This document shows positions 15,901-24,712 of a DNA stretch of 33,110 nt, piece by piece. Where the stretch lies: NCBI GenBank assembly GCA_012519025.1, contig JAAYQZ010000020.1, positions 1-33,110 of the forward strand, in the 5' to 3' direction. Both the position numbers and the translations under genes were made by a program. The notes below the pieces were generated by a model. The model was not told where the DNA came from, searched no databases, and saw only the letters and a program-made list of their open reading frames with translations. Numbering within the stretch: the stretch's first letter is position 1; each line of letters opens with the position of its first letter. Source of the DNA: Bacillota bacterium (lineage in GTDB: Bacteria; Bacillota; Limnochordia; DTU087).

Positions 15901-17577
15901 ATGAAAGAGTTGGTTATTGATGTTTTAGAAAAAGCTAGTTATCTGATGGAGTTAGCCGGAGAAAATTTCTTTAAGATCCGGGCTTTTCGCAATGCTATAA
16001 GGGCTTTACAGATGTCAAACGCTGAATTTGATGCTGTAGTGGCTGCTGACGGACTGAGAGAGATCCCTGGTATCGGTGCCGGGATCGAGGAAGTGATCTT
16101 AAGTATTGTCAAAACCGGTACAGCCGATATTTATGAAACACTGCAGCAAAGAGTCCCTATTGGCCTGCTGGAATTATTTAAAATTCCCGGCCTGGGTGCA
16201 AAGCGAATCCGGCGACTTCATGAAGAATTGGACATTACAAACCTTGGTGAGCTGGAATATGCCTGTGAAGAAAATCGGCTTTTGACCCTACCTGGATTTG
16301 GTGAGAAAAGTCAAGCAAATATATTGAAAGGAATCAGTGAACTCAACAGCTATAAAGGCTCCTTTTTGTATCCAACAGCATACGCGGCTGCCCAGGAATT
16401 GCTGGCGGAGATCCGCCTGTTGAGGCCTTTTAGATGCGAACTCACTGGTGCACTGCGTCGCGCTGTAGAGATTGTCGGTCAGATAGAGATTTTAGCAGCA
16501 GGCATCTCCCCTAAACAAATATTGTCAGAACCTAATATATTCCTGCTTGAACCAAAGGAAGAGAAAAACACCATAACCGGACAAACACGGGGCGGCATCC
16601 CCGTGATCCTGCATTTTTCTGATGCGGCACGATGGGGCACAGATTTGATACTAACGACAGGTAACAAACTGCACTTAGATTATTTACTCTCTTTGGCAAA
16701 AACAAAATCTGCCTCAACAAACCAACCATACCTCCCTGAAAAGCCGGAAGAGGCAGATGTATACAATGAGCTGGGATTGGACTTCATTCTGCCGGAATTA
16801 AGGGAAGGGCTGTTTGAAGTGCCCTCCGATGAAGGCAGAAAAGTTTCCTTTCCACAGCTGGTCACCCATGCGGATTTTAAAGGTGTGTTTCATGTCCACA
16901 CAACATACAGCGATGGGATTGCGACTTTGGAGGAAATTTCGCAACACGGTCGCACACTGGGCTACAGCTATGTGGGAATTGCCGACCACAGTCAATCTGC
17001 CTTTTATGCCAACGGTTTAAAGCGAGATGATCTGCTTAGACAAATGGCGGAGATCGGGCAGATTAATGCTGAAAACCCGGATATAACTTTGTTGAAGGGC
17101 TTGGAGGTAGATATCCTGTCTGACGGCAGTTTGGATTGTGATGACAACCTATTGAAAAAACTCGATTATGTGATAGCATCTGTCCACAGCAATTTTAGAA
17201 TGTCGGAAAAAGACATGACCAATAGAGTGATCAAGGCCCTATCAAACCCGCACGTGACTATGCTTGGGCATCCAACAGGTAGACTGCTTTTGGCCCGTCG
17301 GCCCTACCCCATTGATCTTGATAAAGTAATCGAGGCCTGTCACAAGTACCAGGTCGCCATAGAGATTAATGCCAGCCCCCGCCGACTGGATTTGGACTGG
17401 CGCTGGGCTCGCAAAGCCTATGAAAAAGGTGTAATGCTGGTAGTAAATCCTGATGCACATCGTCTGGCCGGCTTTGCACATACTCAATATGGTATCAACG
17501 CAGCCAGAAAAGCCGGTCTGCCCAAAAACGCCCTACTAAATACCCGGGAATTGGGTGAGTTTAAATGGAAAAACTGA
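15901..17577 (+). CDS. polX: PolX-family protein: PHP nuclease domain intact, polymerase active site degenerate
   Basis: The 558-aa protein has the full PolX layout: helix-hairpin-helix repeats (IPGIGAGIEE, IPGLGAKRIRRL, LPGFGEKSQANI) in the first 150 residues, a polymerase X core and a C-terminal PHP domain from about 328. PolX normally fills gaps in base excision repair and degrades 3' ends. The PHP metal motifs are complete: HVHTTYSDG, GIADHS, GLEVDIL, ASVHSNF, GHPTGRLL, EINASPRRLDLDW and NPDAHR. The polymerase carboxylates are not: the usual GDIDI reads GQIEI near 192-197, and the V-D-L-R strand reads VILHF near 234-238. It may therefore act only as a PHP nuclease or phosphatase. ATG follows a long GGAGAGGAGAAGGG site. 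It overlaps the next gene by 13 bases. Confidence 0.92.
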   Translation: MKELVIDVLEKASYLMELAGENFFKIRAFRNAIRALQMSNAEFDAVVAADGLREIPGIGAGIEEVILSIVKTGTADIYETLQQRVPIGLLELFKIPGLGAKRIRRLHEELDITNLGELEYACEENRLLTLPGFGEKSQANILKGISELNSYKGSFLYPTAYAAAQELLAEIRLLRPFRCELTGALRRAVEIVGQIEILAAGISPKQILSEPNIFLLEPKEEKNTITGQTRGGIPVILHFSDAARWGTDLILTTGNKLHLDYLLSLAKTKSASTNQPYLPEKPEEADVYNELGLDFILPELREGLFEVPSDEGRKVSFPQLVTHADFKGVFHVHTTYSDGIATLEEISQHGRTLGYSYVGIADHSQSAFYANGLKRDDLLRQMAEIGQINAENPDITLLKGLEVDILSDGSLDCDDNLLKKLDYVIASVHSNFRMSEKDMTNRVIKALSNPHVTMLGHPTGRLLLARRPYPIDLDKVIEACHKYQVAIEINASPRRLDLDWRWARKAYEKGVMLVVNPDAHRLAGFAHTQYGINAARKAGLPKNALLNTRELGEFKWKN

Positions 17578-18047
17578 TCATAAGGAAACTCAACTCGGAT
17601 GAATATCATTTATTGGAAGACTTCCTTTATGAGGCTGTTTTCCAAGATCCCGCAAAACCCCTGCCCCGCAGTGTGGTAAACGAACCGGAAATGTCTGCCT
17701 ACATCCAGGATTTCGGCAGACCCCATGACAACTGCTTGGTGGCAGTGCTCCGCGGCAGTATAGTGGGTGCGGTTTGGACCCGAATTATTAGTGGCGAAGT
17801 CCAAGGTTATGGGTATGTTGACGACAAGACACCTGAATTTGCCATCTCGGTTAACAAAAATTACCGCGGTCTTGGAATAGGAACCCAGCTTATGTATTCA
17901 ATGATAGGTTTGCTCAAAGAAAATGGTTATCACAGGGTTTCATTATCTGTACAGAAAGCAAATCGAGCTGTTAAACTGTATAGAACTCTGGGGTTTGAAG
18001 TCTTTAAAGAGCAAGGGGAAGAACTTCTGATGGTGCTTAAATTGTAA
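17565..18047 (+). CDS. GNAT-family N-acetyltransferase
   Basis: The 160-aa protein has the GCN5-related acetyltransferase fold. Visible are the beta-strand preceding motif A (FAISVNKNYRG), the acetyl-CoA pyrophosphate loop RGLGIGTQLM, and the C-terminal VQKANRAVKLYRTLGFEV segment typical of the family. Its start ATG lies inside the end of polX, so the two should be translationally coupled; TGGGTGAG just upstream provides a modest ribosome site. A strong hairpin at 18060-18089 ends the transcript. The substrate (amine of a small molecule or protein) cannot be inferred. Confidence 0.9.
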   Translation: MEKLIIRKLNSDEYHLLEDFLYEAVFQDPAKPLPRSVVNEPEMSAYIQDFGRPHDNCLVAVLRGSIVGAVWTRIISGEVQGYGYVDDKTPEFAISVNKNYRGLGIGTQLMYSMIGLLKENGYHRVSLSVQKANRAVKLYRTLGFEVFKEQGEELLMVLKL

Positions 18048-18059
18048 TGAACGTTATTG

Positions 18060-18089
18060 AAAAGGGCACGGTCACGGCCATGCCCTTTT
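18060..18089. terminator. Bidirectional terminator between convergent genes
   Basis: AAAAGGGCA (18060-18068) pairs perfectly with TGCCCTTTT (18081-18089) across a 12-base loop. Both strands end in a T-run (TTTTG on plus, TTTTC on minus). It lies between the GNAT gene and the convergent URO-D-fold gene. Confidence 0.85.
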
Positions 18090-18142
18090 GTAATACAGCA
18101 GTTCCACCCGTAACATTTGGCTTATAGTTCCTGTTTGGCCTG

Positions 18143-19201
18143 TTAGGTCTGTCCAAACTCATAACCTGCCTCATACATGGCCACAATATTTTCCGGTGGG
18201 CTTACTGCCTGGATATTGTGGCAGGGTGCCAGAATATAGCCGCCGCCAGCCCCCAAAATACGGATATTTTCCTGCACTTCTTGGCGAACATCATCCACAC
18301 TGCCAAAAGCTAAAGTAGTTTGATTGTCCATGCCCCCGTGAAAAATCAAGGATTGACCAAAATCCTTTTTCAGACCTTCCCGATCCATACCGCGGCAGCG
18401 CCATTGGATGGGGTTGAGGATGTCGATCCCAAGCTCGATCATATCCGGTATGATTTCTCTTATAGCGCCGTCATTGTGATGGAAAACATACGCTCCCGCC
18501 TCATGGGCCAAATCTATGATCCGCTTCATACGGGGCAAAAGAAACTCGTGGATTTGAGCGGGTGAAAACAAAAGATTCTCCTGTGTACCCATATCTTCTG
18601 CCACATAGGTCAACATCACTTTGTTGGGAATTTCTTCATATATGCGCAAAGTATTGATGTAGCAAAGCTCAAAAAGCTTATCCAGGCAGTAATTTACAAT
18701 TTCAGGATACAAAATGAGATCCATTAAGGCCTGCTGTTGACCCCGTAAGTGGCAATATGTCAAAAATGGCTCAGAGCCGCCTCCCCGAATAGGCCAATGA
18801 TCATCCCAGGCTTCAACTTGTTTTTTTATGTGGGCATAATCATACCAATCAGGACTCGGCCAGCGATATTCTGACTCGATTTCCCGAACACTTTGATATT
18901 TGGCCAAGGGATTATATACACATTCGCTGTAGATTCCACTGCCGTAATCTATATCCCTGTACCTAACACCAAAGGCATCTTCGTCTTTGGCTAGAGGAGG
19001 ACCTACATAGCGGGGCCCGACTCCCATGACCTTATCGATATTAAGCCGTTTGTACATTTCCTCTTCCGTTGAGCAGCCTAAGTAACTCATCAAATTATGG
19101 GTTGCTTCCGGTGTAGCCCAATAATCCATGGGCATGTGATCAACTTTTTCCCGTTTCAATACCTTCAGCCATCGTTCCCTTGGTGTCAATTGGTCAGTCA
19201 T
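18143..19201 (-). CDS. URO-D-fold protein (uroporphyrinogen decarboxylase / corrinoid methyltransferase superfamily)
   Basis: The 352-aa protein has the TIM-barrel fold shared by uroporphyrinogen decarboxylase and methylcobamide:CoM methyltransferases such as MtaA. It begins TPRERWLKVLKREKVDHMPMD, a common start for the non-HemE members. FHHNDGAIREIIPDMIELGID near 240 and GGYILAPCHNIQAVSPPEN near 327 occupy the metal-site regions; the His-x-Cys seen in MtaA is His-x-Asn here, while the later Cys is kept. ATG at 19201 is favoured, as GGAGG is seven bases upstream; the ATG two codons earlier touches that site. It overlaps the alpha-mannosidase gene by eight bases. It is unlikely to be a heme enzyme, since no heme gene is near; a link to sugar catabolism is inferred from the operon. 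Confidence 0.85.
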   Translation of the reverse strand: MTDQLTPRERWLKVLKREKVDHMPMDYWATPEATHNLMSYLGCSTEEEMYKRLNIDKVMGVGPRYVGPPLAKDEDAFGVRYRDIDYGSGIYSECVYNPLAKYQSVREIESEYRWPSPDWYDYAHIKKQVEAWDDHWPIRGGGSEPFLTYCHLRGQQQALMDLILYPEIVNYCLDKLFELCYINTLRIYEEIPNKVMLTYVAEDMGTQENLLFSPAQIHEFLLPRMKRIIDLAHEAGAYVFHHNDGAIREIIPDMIELGIDILNPIQWRCRGMDREGLKKDFGQSLIFHGGMDNQTTLAFGSVDDVRQEVQENIRILGAGGGYILAPCHNIQAVSPPENIVAMYEAGYEFGQT

Positions 19202-21698
19202 TTCCATCCCTCCGGCCTTTTGAAGTCATGCGTTCTATTAGATCCACCTCGATCGGCCCCTCACCTAAAGAGCTGTTGACAAGGAAAGACTTGATCTCAA
19301 AAGGTTCAAAGGAACTGTCCCATGTATAAGCCCCTTGATCCCATGAGAAAGTGCATCTGGTACTATGTCCATTTGCTTCATAGGCCCGCACGATGAACCC
19401 ATCTTCATCTTCGGACTCTTTAACAGCTGATACGACAATATTTTCGGAAGATACATCCAAACCTGTGTAACATGTCGGCAGTCTGCCGGGGTGATTGTGT
19501 TCCTCCAAAACCAACATAGGAGCATTCAGTTCCAAAGCCAATCTAGGGGCATTCGCCGTCTGCCACTCACCTTTGTGAGGAACCAACCTGTAAGTAAATT
19601 CTTGAACCCCTTGATCGGTATAATGGTAAAACCCCTTCGGCTCGACCTCCCTGGGCAAATGGTGGGCATATACAGGACTGCGTAAAACTGTAAGACGCAT
19701 CACACTGTCTGCCACATCACTACTGTATTTCGCGTCATTTAAAATCGCTAAACCTTGTTGGCCGCTTTCCCCCGGTATCTGACCGCTCACATCAAACCAA
19801 TTTAAGCTTGGTTCTTCTTTACCATCTGTCGGGCGAGTTATGGCTCCAAATTGAATTTCATATGTAGCCTTGGGTTGTCTGACATTAACGGGAAACTCAA
19901 GCTTTAAAGCCTTCTGTTTTTCCCGCCAATCCACTATAGTCTTAACGTCAACATAAGGCAGATCAACGTACAGCGTAAATTCCTGCACAATCCTCGACCG
20001 TTCAAAATGGCTTGTAGCCCTGATTATGCCTCTTACAGGCCCTGTCTCCACAACTTCTAATTGTGCATCGGTAAATCGTCCAATTTCGTCATGGAAATGA
20101 AACACTCCGTGGCTCCATGTGTCGCTGGGATCGTCCATCACCACTGGCACACCGGCCGGACCACTAAAAATCTCCCGGCAGGAGGGTTTCGCCGTCATCT
20201 GTTTTATGTATCCGGTGCGTCTTTCGAGCTCCAGTTTGAGGTGTGCATTTTCTAAAACAGTTTCCCCAACCTTTACCCCTTGTGCTGATTTTGCGGTGGA
20301 TTTGCGCGGGTGCAGCCAATACACGGCATAGCCCAAAGCAGGCACATCAGCAACAAAAGTCAACCCTCGGCGCCATCCGGACCAGATTACCGATGAAATT
20401 TCTATGTTTTGTAAAGATATCTCATTGCCGCGGTGATCAGTTAGGGCCATTTCCCCGGGTTCCCACATCAATTCAAGCCTAACGGCGGCTTGCTGCCGAT
20501 GGGCATGGGGATTCCAAACTATAATGGGAGTGCCTTTGTGAGATGTATCAATCTCAGCGGCCAGTGCCTGCAGTGCTAAATTGGCTGTTTCATCAGCTGT
20601 ATGTAAGGCAAAGCCGTGCATATGGTTAGCATCAACATAAGCCTCCCGTATTGATGTTCCGGGAAGAATATCATGGAAATGATTAAATAAAACTCTCTTC
20701 CAAGCCCGATTGAGCTGCTTTTGGGGGTAAGGATAGCCAACAAGATTGTTTGCCACGCTGGAGATCTTTTCGGCGCGGCACAACCCATGTTCCGCTTTGC
20801 GATTGTTTTGTTTTATTCGGGAATGAGCAGCATAACAGCCGCTGGCATGGTGCTGCAAATCGTCTTTAACAACGGGGAAATCTATATTTTCCTTTTCCAA
20901 CTGGGTGAAAAATCGATTGGGATCACTGAACAATATGTCGATATCGCTTTCCCGTGCAGCTGTTTGAATACTGTTTAAGTTTTCTTTGGTAGGCCCTCCA
21001 CCATGATTGCCGACACCATAGAAACACATTAAAAGGGGCTGCCTTTGATCGAGTTCCTTAACAGAGTCATTTATCTTCTTAACTAACTCATCGCCATAGC
21101 CCGCTGCTTGATAAGAATATGGAATCTGGTAAGCCAGTACCCGGCTTCCGTCGGGGCCCTCCCACTGGAAGATCCTGCCGGGAAGTTCCGGTTTTTCATG
21201 GGGCCCGGGCCGCATAAATACATAATAATCTTGACCGCTTCCTTTTAAAATTTGGGGCAAAGAAGCGCTGTGACCGAAGCTGTCAACATTATATCCTACG
21301 GGCACCTTGATCCCAAACTTTTCTTTAAAGTATCGCAAGCCGTAAAGTGCCTGCCGCACCATTCCTTCACTGCCGGGTACATTGCAGTCAGCCTGTACCC
21401 ACCAACCGCCTGCGATAACCCAGCGACCTTCATCTACCCGCAGTTTTATTTCCGCAAAAAGCTTGGGATCACACCTTTCAGTATACTCATACATAGCCGC
21501 TTGACTGGAGGTAAATATAAACCCTTCTGTCTCTTCCAACCGATCCAAAGCTGAGCGGAAAGTTGCCCTCAGGGCACCGAGTCCCTCAGGCCACTGCCAG
21601 AGCCAAACAGGATCTAGATGGGCGTTGCCGATCATATGAAGCTCCTGTTTGGTCTTGGGAACTCCCACTTCAGGCATACTTCCAGTTAGATGTTCCAT
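19194..21698 (-). CDS. GH38 alpha-mannosidase
   Basis: The 834-aa protein is a glycoside hydrolase family 38 alpha-mannosidase, a zinc-dependent retaining exo-enzyme that removes alpha-linked mannose. NAHLDPVWLWQW at 25-36 carries the zinc-binding His and Asp; NVDSFGHS at 137-144 carries the nucleophile Asp139; FYGVGNHGGGPT and FNHFHDILPGTS complete the active site. The C-terminal half is the usual beta-sandwich (YVDVKTIVDWREKQKALKLE). There is no signal peptide, so it acts in the cytoplasm on imported glycans. The start ATG at 21698 has GAGG six bases upstream. It sits between the MFS transporter gene (37 bases upstream) and the URO-D-fold gene in one operon, which suggests uptake followed by hydrolysis. 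Confidence 0.95.
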   Translation of the reverse strand: MEHLTGSMPEVGVPKTKQELHMIGNAHLDPVWLWQWPEGLGALRATFRSALDRLEETEGFIFTSSQAAMYEYTERCDPKLFAEIKLRVDEGRWVIAGGWWVQADCNVPGSEGMVRQALYGLRYFKEKFGIKVPVGYNVDSFGHSASLPQILKGSGQDYYVFMRPGPHEKPELPGRIFQWEGPDGSRVLAYQIPYSYQAAGYGDELVKKINDSVKELDQRQPLLMCFYGVGNHGGGPTKENLNSIQTAARESDIDILFSDPNRFFTQLEKENIDFPVVKDDLQHHASGCYAAHSRIKQNNRKAEHGLCRAEKISSVANNLVGYPYPQKQLNRAWKRVLFNHFHDILPGTSIREAYVDANHMHGFALHTADETANLALQALAAEIDTSHKGTPIIVWNPHAHRQQAAVRLELMWEPGEMALTDHRGNEISLQNIEISSVIWSGWRRGLTFVADVPALGYAVYWLHPRKSTAKSAQGVKVGETVLENAHLKLELERRTGYIKQMTAKPSCREIFSGPAGVPVVMDDPSDTWSHGVFHFHDEIGRFTDAQLEVVETGPVRGIIRATSHFERSRIVQEFTLYVDLPYVDVKTIVDWREKQKALKLEFPVNVRQPKATYEIQFGAITRPTDGKEEPSLNWFDVSGQIPGESGQQGLAILNDAKYSSDVADSVMRLTVLRSPVYAHHLPREVEPKGFYHYTDQGVQEFTYRLVPHKGEWQTANAPRLALELNAPMLVLEEHNHPGRLPTCYTGLDVSSENIVVSAVKESEDEDGFIVRAYEANGHSTRCTFSWDQGAYTWDSSFEPFEIKSFLVNSSLGEGPIEVDLIERMTSKGRRDGND

Positions 21699-21735
21699 CC
21701 CTAGCCTCGCTTTCTACGACACATTTTACGCCAAG

Positions 21736-23004
21736 CTAACTGCAGAGATCTTCGACCGGTGGATGAACTTCCTTTGTTCTGCGGGACAAACCGTAGATGA
21801 TACAAGCAGACAGAAAGACCAAAAGTGCAGAGCCGCGAAAAACAGCACGTAGGCCCAAATAATCTCCGATAACACCAGCCAAAGCCGGTGCCATAAAAAC
21901 GGCCATATTACCGGTAGCAACCCGCCACCCAAGCACTTGGGCCAAATACTGACCGGGAACAATGCGAGCAATAAAAGTTACCATAAGTACCTCTGCCACC
22001 GTTACACCGACTGCATGTATGAGCTGGACTCCGTAAGCCCATACTGCTTTGGTTGTGATGGAAAGCAAAAGCCACCGGAAGCCGGCAACAAATACTCCCA
22101 ATGTAAGCATTTTTACAACATCGAAGCGGTCAGATACAATCCCCATAGCTAGCATTAAAGGCATCTCGAACCAAGCCTGCAGGGAGGCCAACCATCCGAA
22201 CTGTTGGTTGGTGACTCCCAGCTCTTGAACGAAGAATATAACATCAAGATTTAGCCCCATTGTTTGACCTAATGTGAAGATCATGGATGCCAGAAGCAGT
22301 AATTTAATCTCCAGCGGCCAGACAAACGGCTCTATCACAGCCTGTTGGGCTTGATCAATATCATCGGTTGCAGTATATGTGTCCTGTCGGGTATAGTCGT
22401 CAAATCCTTTGAGCCCTAATGCAATGAATACAGCTGTTCCTACCAAAACGGCTGCGGCTAACCAATAAGTTGTCCCATAAGCGTAGCGATCAAGTAAAAA
22501 ACCCAAAAAAACGGTGACAAAAACCCACCCAAGAGAACCGGATATGCGAAATATCCCATGCATGCGACCCATTTCGCCTTCCTGAGCCCAAAGACTGACC
22601 CAAGTTGTTGTAAGGGTGCGCAAAACATTAAAAGCCGCTCCATGGAAGACTAAAAGAACACCAAAAAGCACCATGGTCTCAGCTCTGGGGAAGATGATTA
22701 CTGCCGGTGCCATGATCAAAAGACTTGCGATGATGATGAATTTTCTATCACGCGGGCGTCCGGAAAACCGCCCGAGCCATATTTGAGTAAGGATAACAGC
22801 CAAAGACGCTACGGACTTAAGAACACCGTATTGCTGCAAAGAGATGCCTTTTTCCACAATCCGCACAGGAAAAAGCGGTAGTGTGAGACCCTGGGCAACA
22901 AAAACCATGAACAGTGCTATCCAAAGCCAAATGAAATTAATGCGGTGCTCGGGCTCTACTCCCAATGAAAAATCTCGCCTGGGAAGTCTCAATTTTAAGC
23001 TCAT
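21736..23004 (-). CDS. MFS transporter
   Basis: The 422-aa protein has about 12 hydrophobic helices and the major facilitator pattern, with a conserved loop 2-3 motif variant (IWLGRFSGRPRDRKFIII) and a central hydrophilic loop near 205-235. It resembles sugar or nucleoside-type PPP1/LacY-like permeases in the way the N-terminal helix begins (LFMVFVAQGLTLPLFP). Start ATG at 23004 is preceded by GGAGGCAGG. It is the first gene of the operon with GH38 alpha-mannosidase and the URO-D-fold protein, so a mannoside or other oligosaccharide is the likely substrate. An inverted repeat at 23023-23039 lies just before the start and may be an operator. Confidence 0.9.
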   Translation of the reverse strand: MSLKLRLPRRDFSLGVEPEHRINFIWLWIALFMVFVAQGLTLPLFPVRIVEKGISLQQYGVLKSVASLAVILTQIWLGRFSGRPRDRKFIIIASLLIMAPAVIIFPRAETMVLFGVLLVFHGAAFNVLRTLTTTWVSLWAQEGEMGRMHGIFRISGSLGWVFVTVFLGFLLDRYAYGTTYWLAAAVLVGTAVFIALGLKGFDDYTRQDTYTATDDIDQAQQAVIEPFVWPLEIKLLLLASMIFTLGQTMGLNLDVIFFVQELGVTNQQFGWLASLQAWFEMPLMLAMGIVSDRFDVVKMLTLGVFVAGFRWLLLSITTKAVWAYGVQLIHAVGVTVAEVLMVTFIARIVPGQYLAQVLGWRVATGNMAVFMAPALAGVIGDYLGLRAVFRGSALLVFLSACIIYGLSRRTKEVHPPVEDLCS

Positions 23005-23022
23005 CGTCCTGCCTCCACCTCT

Positions 23023-23039
23023 ACATATTGGTTATATGT
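23023..23039. promoter_or_regulatory. Candidate operator, perfect inverted repeat
   Basis: ACATAT-TGGTT-ATATGT is a perfect 6-5-6 inverted repeat located 19 bases upstream of the MFS start codon, in the divergent region shared with the sulfatase gene. Its size and position suit a dimeric repressor. No regulator gene is in the window and I did not find a second copy. Confidence 0.4.
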
Positions 23040-23061
23040 TCGACGCCTCTGGGAAAGCACC

Positions 23062-23092
23062 TTGACCAACTGCCGCAAATTAAAGGTATCAT
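23062..23092 (+). promoter_or_regulatory. Weak sigma-A promoter candidate for the sulfatase gene
   Basis: TTGACC (23062-23067) and TATCAT (23087-23092) resemble -35 and -10 boxes, but the 19-base spacing is long. It is placed 60 bases upstream of the sulfatase start, on the plus strand. Confidence 0.3.
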
Positions 23093-23152
23093 GCCGCCCC
23101 CGCTGTAATAAGTGAATGATGCTCCATCAACTAATTTGTGAGGTGCTGAGGT

Positions 23153-24640
23153 ATGACAATAAAACAACGCCCTAATGTGATAATCATGTATGCTGATGAT
23201 CTGGGGTACGGTGATCTGGGGTGCTATGGTGCTGCGAGCATTCCCACCCCCAATGTCGATCGCTTGGCCCAAGGTGGGCTCCGTTTCACCGAAGGGTACG
23301 CCGCGGCAGCCACATGCACGCCATCTCGCTACAGCTTGCTTACCGGCATTTACCCGTGGCGAAACAGCGAGGCTGCCATTTTGCCGGGTGATGCCCCAAT
23401 GATCATCGAACCGGGCTCACCCACTTTAGCCAATATGTTCCAGGAAGCCGGCTATTGCACCGGTGTGGTGGGCAAATGGCATTTAGGATTGGGCAGAGGC
23501 TCACTTGATTGGAATAGCGAGATCAATCCCTGTCCTTTAGATGTCGGGTTTGATTATTCTTACATTATGGCAGCAACCAATGATCGGGTGCCTTGCGTTT
23601 ATGTTGAAAACCGCAAAGTGGATGGACTTGACCCAAATGATCCGATTGAAGTAACTTATGATCAGGACAAGCCTTTCCCCGGTATCCCTACAGGCAAAAC
23701 CAACCCTGAGCTTTTGCGTATGGGATACAGCCATGGGCACGATATGAGCATTATCAACGGTGTCAGCCGCATTGGTTACATGCGGGGGGGCACCCAAGCA
23801 TTGTGGAATGACGAAACTATGGGTGAGGTTTTTCTTGGTAAAGCCGTTTCTTTTATCAAGGAGCATGCCCATGAACCATTTTTCTTGTATTACGCTCTTC
23901 ATCAGCCTCATGTTCCCAGATTACCCAATCCGCAATTTGCAGGAAAAAGTGGACTGGGTCCCAGAGGTGATGTAATCATGGAAATGGACTGGTGCGTAGG
24001 GCAGCTGCTTGACTCTCTCGAAGAACAAAATCTAATGGAAAACACCATTGTCATCTTTTCCAGTGATAATGGTCCTGTACTTGATGATGGTTACCAAGAT
24101 CAGGCGGTAGAACTTGTGGGTGATCACCGGCCTGCCGGCAACCTGCGGGGAGGCAAGTACAGTATGTATGACGGTGGAACTAAAGTGCCGTTTATCATCA
24201 GCTGGCCTGGAACAGTTAAACCAGGTATAAGTGATGCTGTAGTTTGTCATATAGATTTTTTCGCATCCTTTGCCTCACTGCTTGGGCAGGAGCTCACTAA
24301 GGATGCCGCACTGGATAGCCTTGACTTATCTGCTGCGCTTTTGGGCACTAACAATATTGGCCGCAAAGAACTGGTTACAGAAGGCACCAAAGGCAAATTA
24401 GTGCTGCATCGTGACGATTGGGTGTATATCCCGCCATATGCGGGTCCCGCTGTCAACAAAAACGTGAATATTGAACTCGGCAACGCACCACAGTCCCAGC
24501 TCTATAATCTGAGCCATGATCTGGGGCAAAAGGCAAATGTAGCGGAAGAAAACAGCAAACTTACAGACCAAATGAAAGCCCGTTTAGATGACATTCAAAC
24601 CGCCCGGGGCACGCGTCCTGGTATTAACGGAGTACAATAG
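23153..24640 (+). CDS. Type I sulfatase (Cys-type), cytoplasmic
   Basis: The 495-aa protein is a formylglycine-dependent sulfatase that hydrolyses sulfate esters, here probably on a glycan. IIMYADDLGYGDLG near residue 10 supplies metal ligands. CTPSR at 55-59 is the C-x-P-x-R motif in which Cys55 must be oxidised to formylglycine, followed by YSLLTG. VVGKWHLGLG and VIFSSDNGP complete the active site. There is no signal peptide. The modifying enzyme (FGE or anaerobic SME) is not in the window. The start ATG follows GTGAGGTGCTGAGG. It is divergent from the MFS/GH38 operon, so the two may serve the same sulfated substrate. The exact sulfated sugar cannot be told. Confidence 0.94.
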   Translation: MTIKQRPNVIIMYADDLGYGDLGCYGAASIPTPNVDRLAQGGLRFTEGYAAAATCTPSRYSLLTGIYPWRNSEAAILPGDAPMIIEPGSPTLANMFQEAGYCTGVVGKWHLGLGRGSLDWNSEINPCPLDVGFDYSYIMAATNDRVPCVYVENRKVDGLDPNDPIEVTYDQDKPFPGIPTGKTNPELLRMGYSHGHDMSIINGVSRIGYMRGGTQALWNDETMGEVFLGKAVSFIKEHAHEPFFLYYALHQPHVPRLPNPQFAGKSGLGPRGDVIMEMDWCVGQLLDSLEEQNLMENTIVIFSSDNGPVLDDGYQDQAVELVGDHRPAGNLRGGKYSMYDGGTKVPFIISWPGTVKPGISDAVVCHIDFFASFASLLGQELTKDAALDSLDLSAALLGTNNIGRKELVTEGTKGKLVLHRDDWVYIPPYAGPAVNKNVNIELGNAPQSQLYNLSHDLGQKANVAEENSKLTDQMKARLDDIQTARGTRPGINGVQ

Positions 24641-24660
24641 AGGGGCATTGGCTGAACTCT

Positions 24661-24682
24661 GAAGAAAAGGGGAATGACCCCT
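24661..24682 (-). terminator. Terminator hairpin after the MGMT-like genes
   Basis: On the minus strand AGGGG-TCATT-CCCCT is followed by TTTCTTC. It lies just beyond the stop of the minus-strand MGMT-like gene, between it and the convergent sulfatase gene. Confidence 0.6.
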
Positions 24683-24712
24683 ACCTCCTTTGCCACCCCT
24701 ACCTCCTTTGCC
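24677..24712. repeat. Exact tandem duplication of an 18-bp unit
   Basis: ACCCCTACCTCCTTTGCC occurs twice in direct succession (24677-24694 and 24695-24712). On the minus strand each unit contains AAAGGAGGT, the full Shine-Dalgarno consensus, followed by TAG. The second copy (24695-24712) contains the last codons and the stop of the MGMT-like gene. No start codon at a useful distance follows either copy. Confidence 0.85.
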
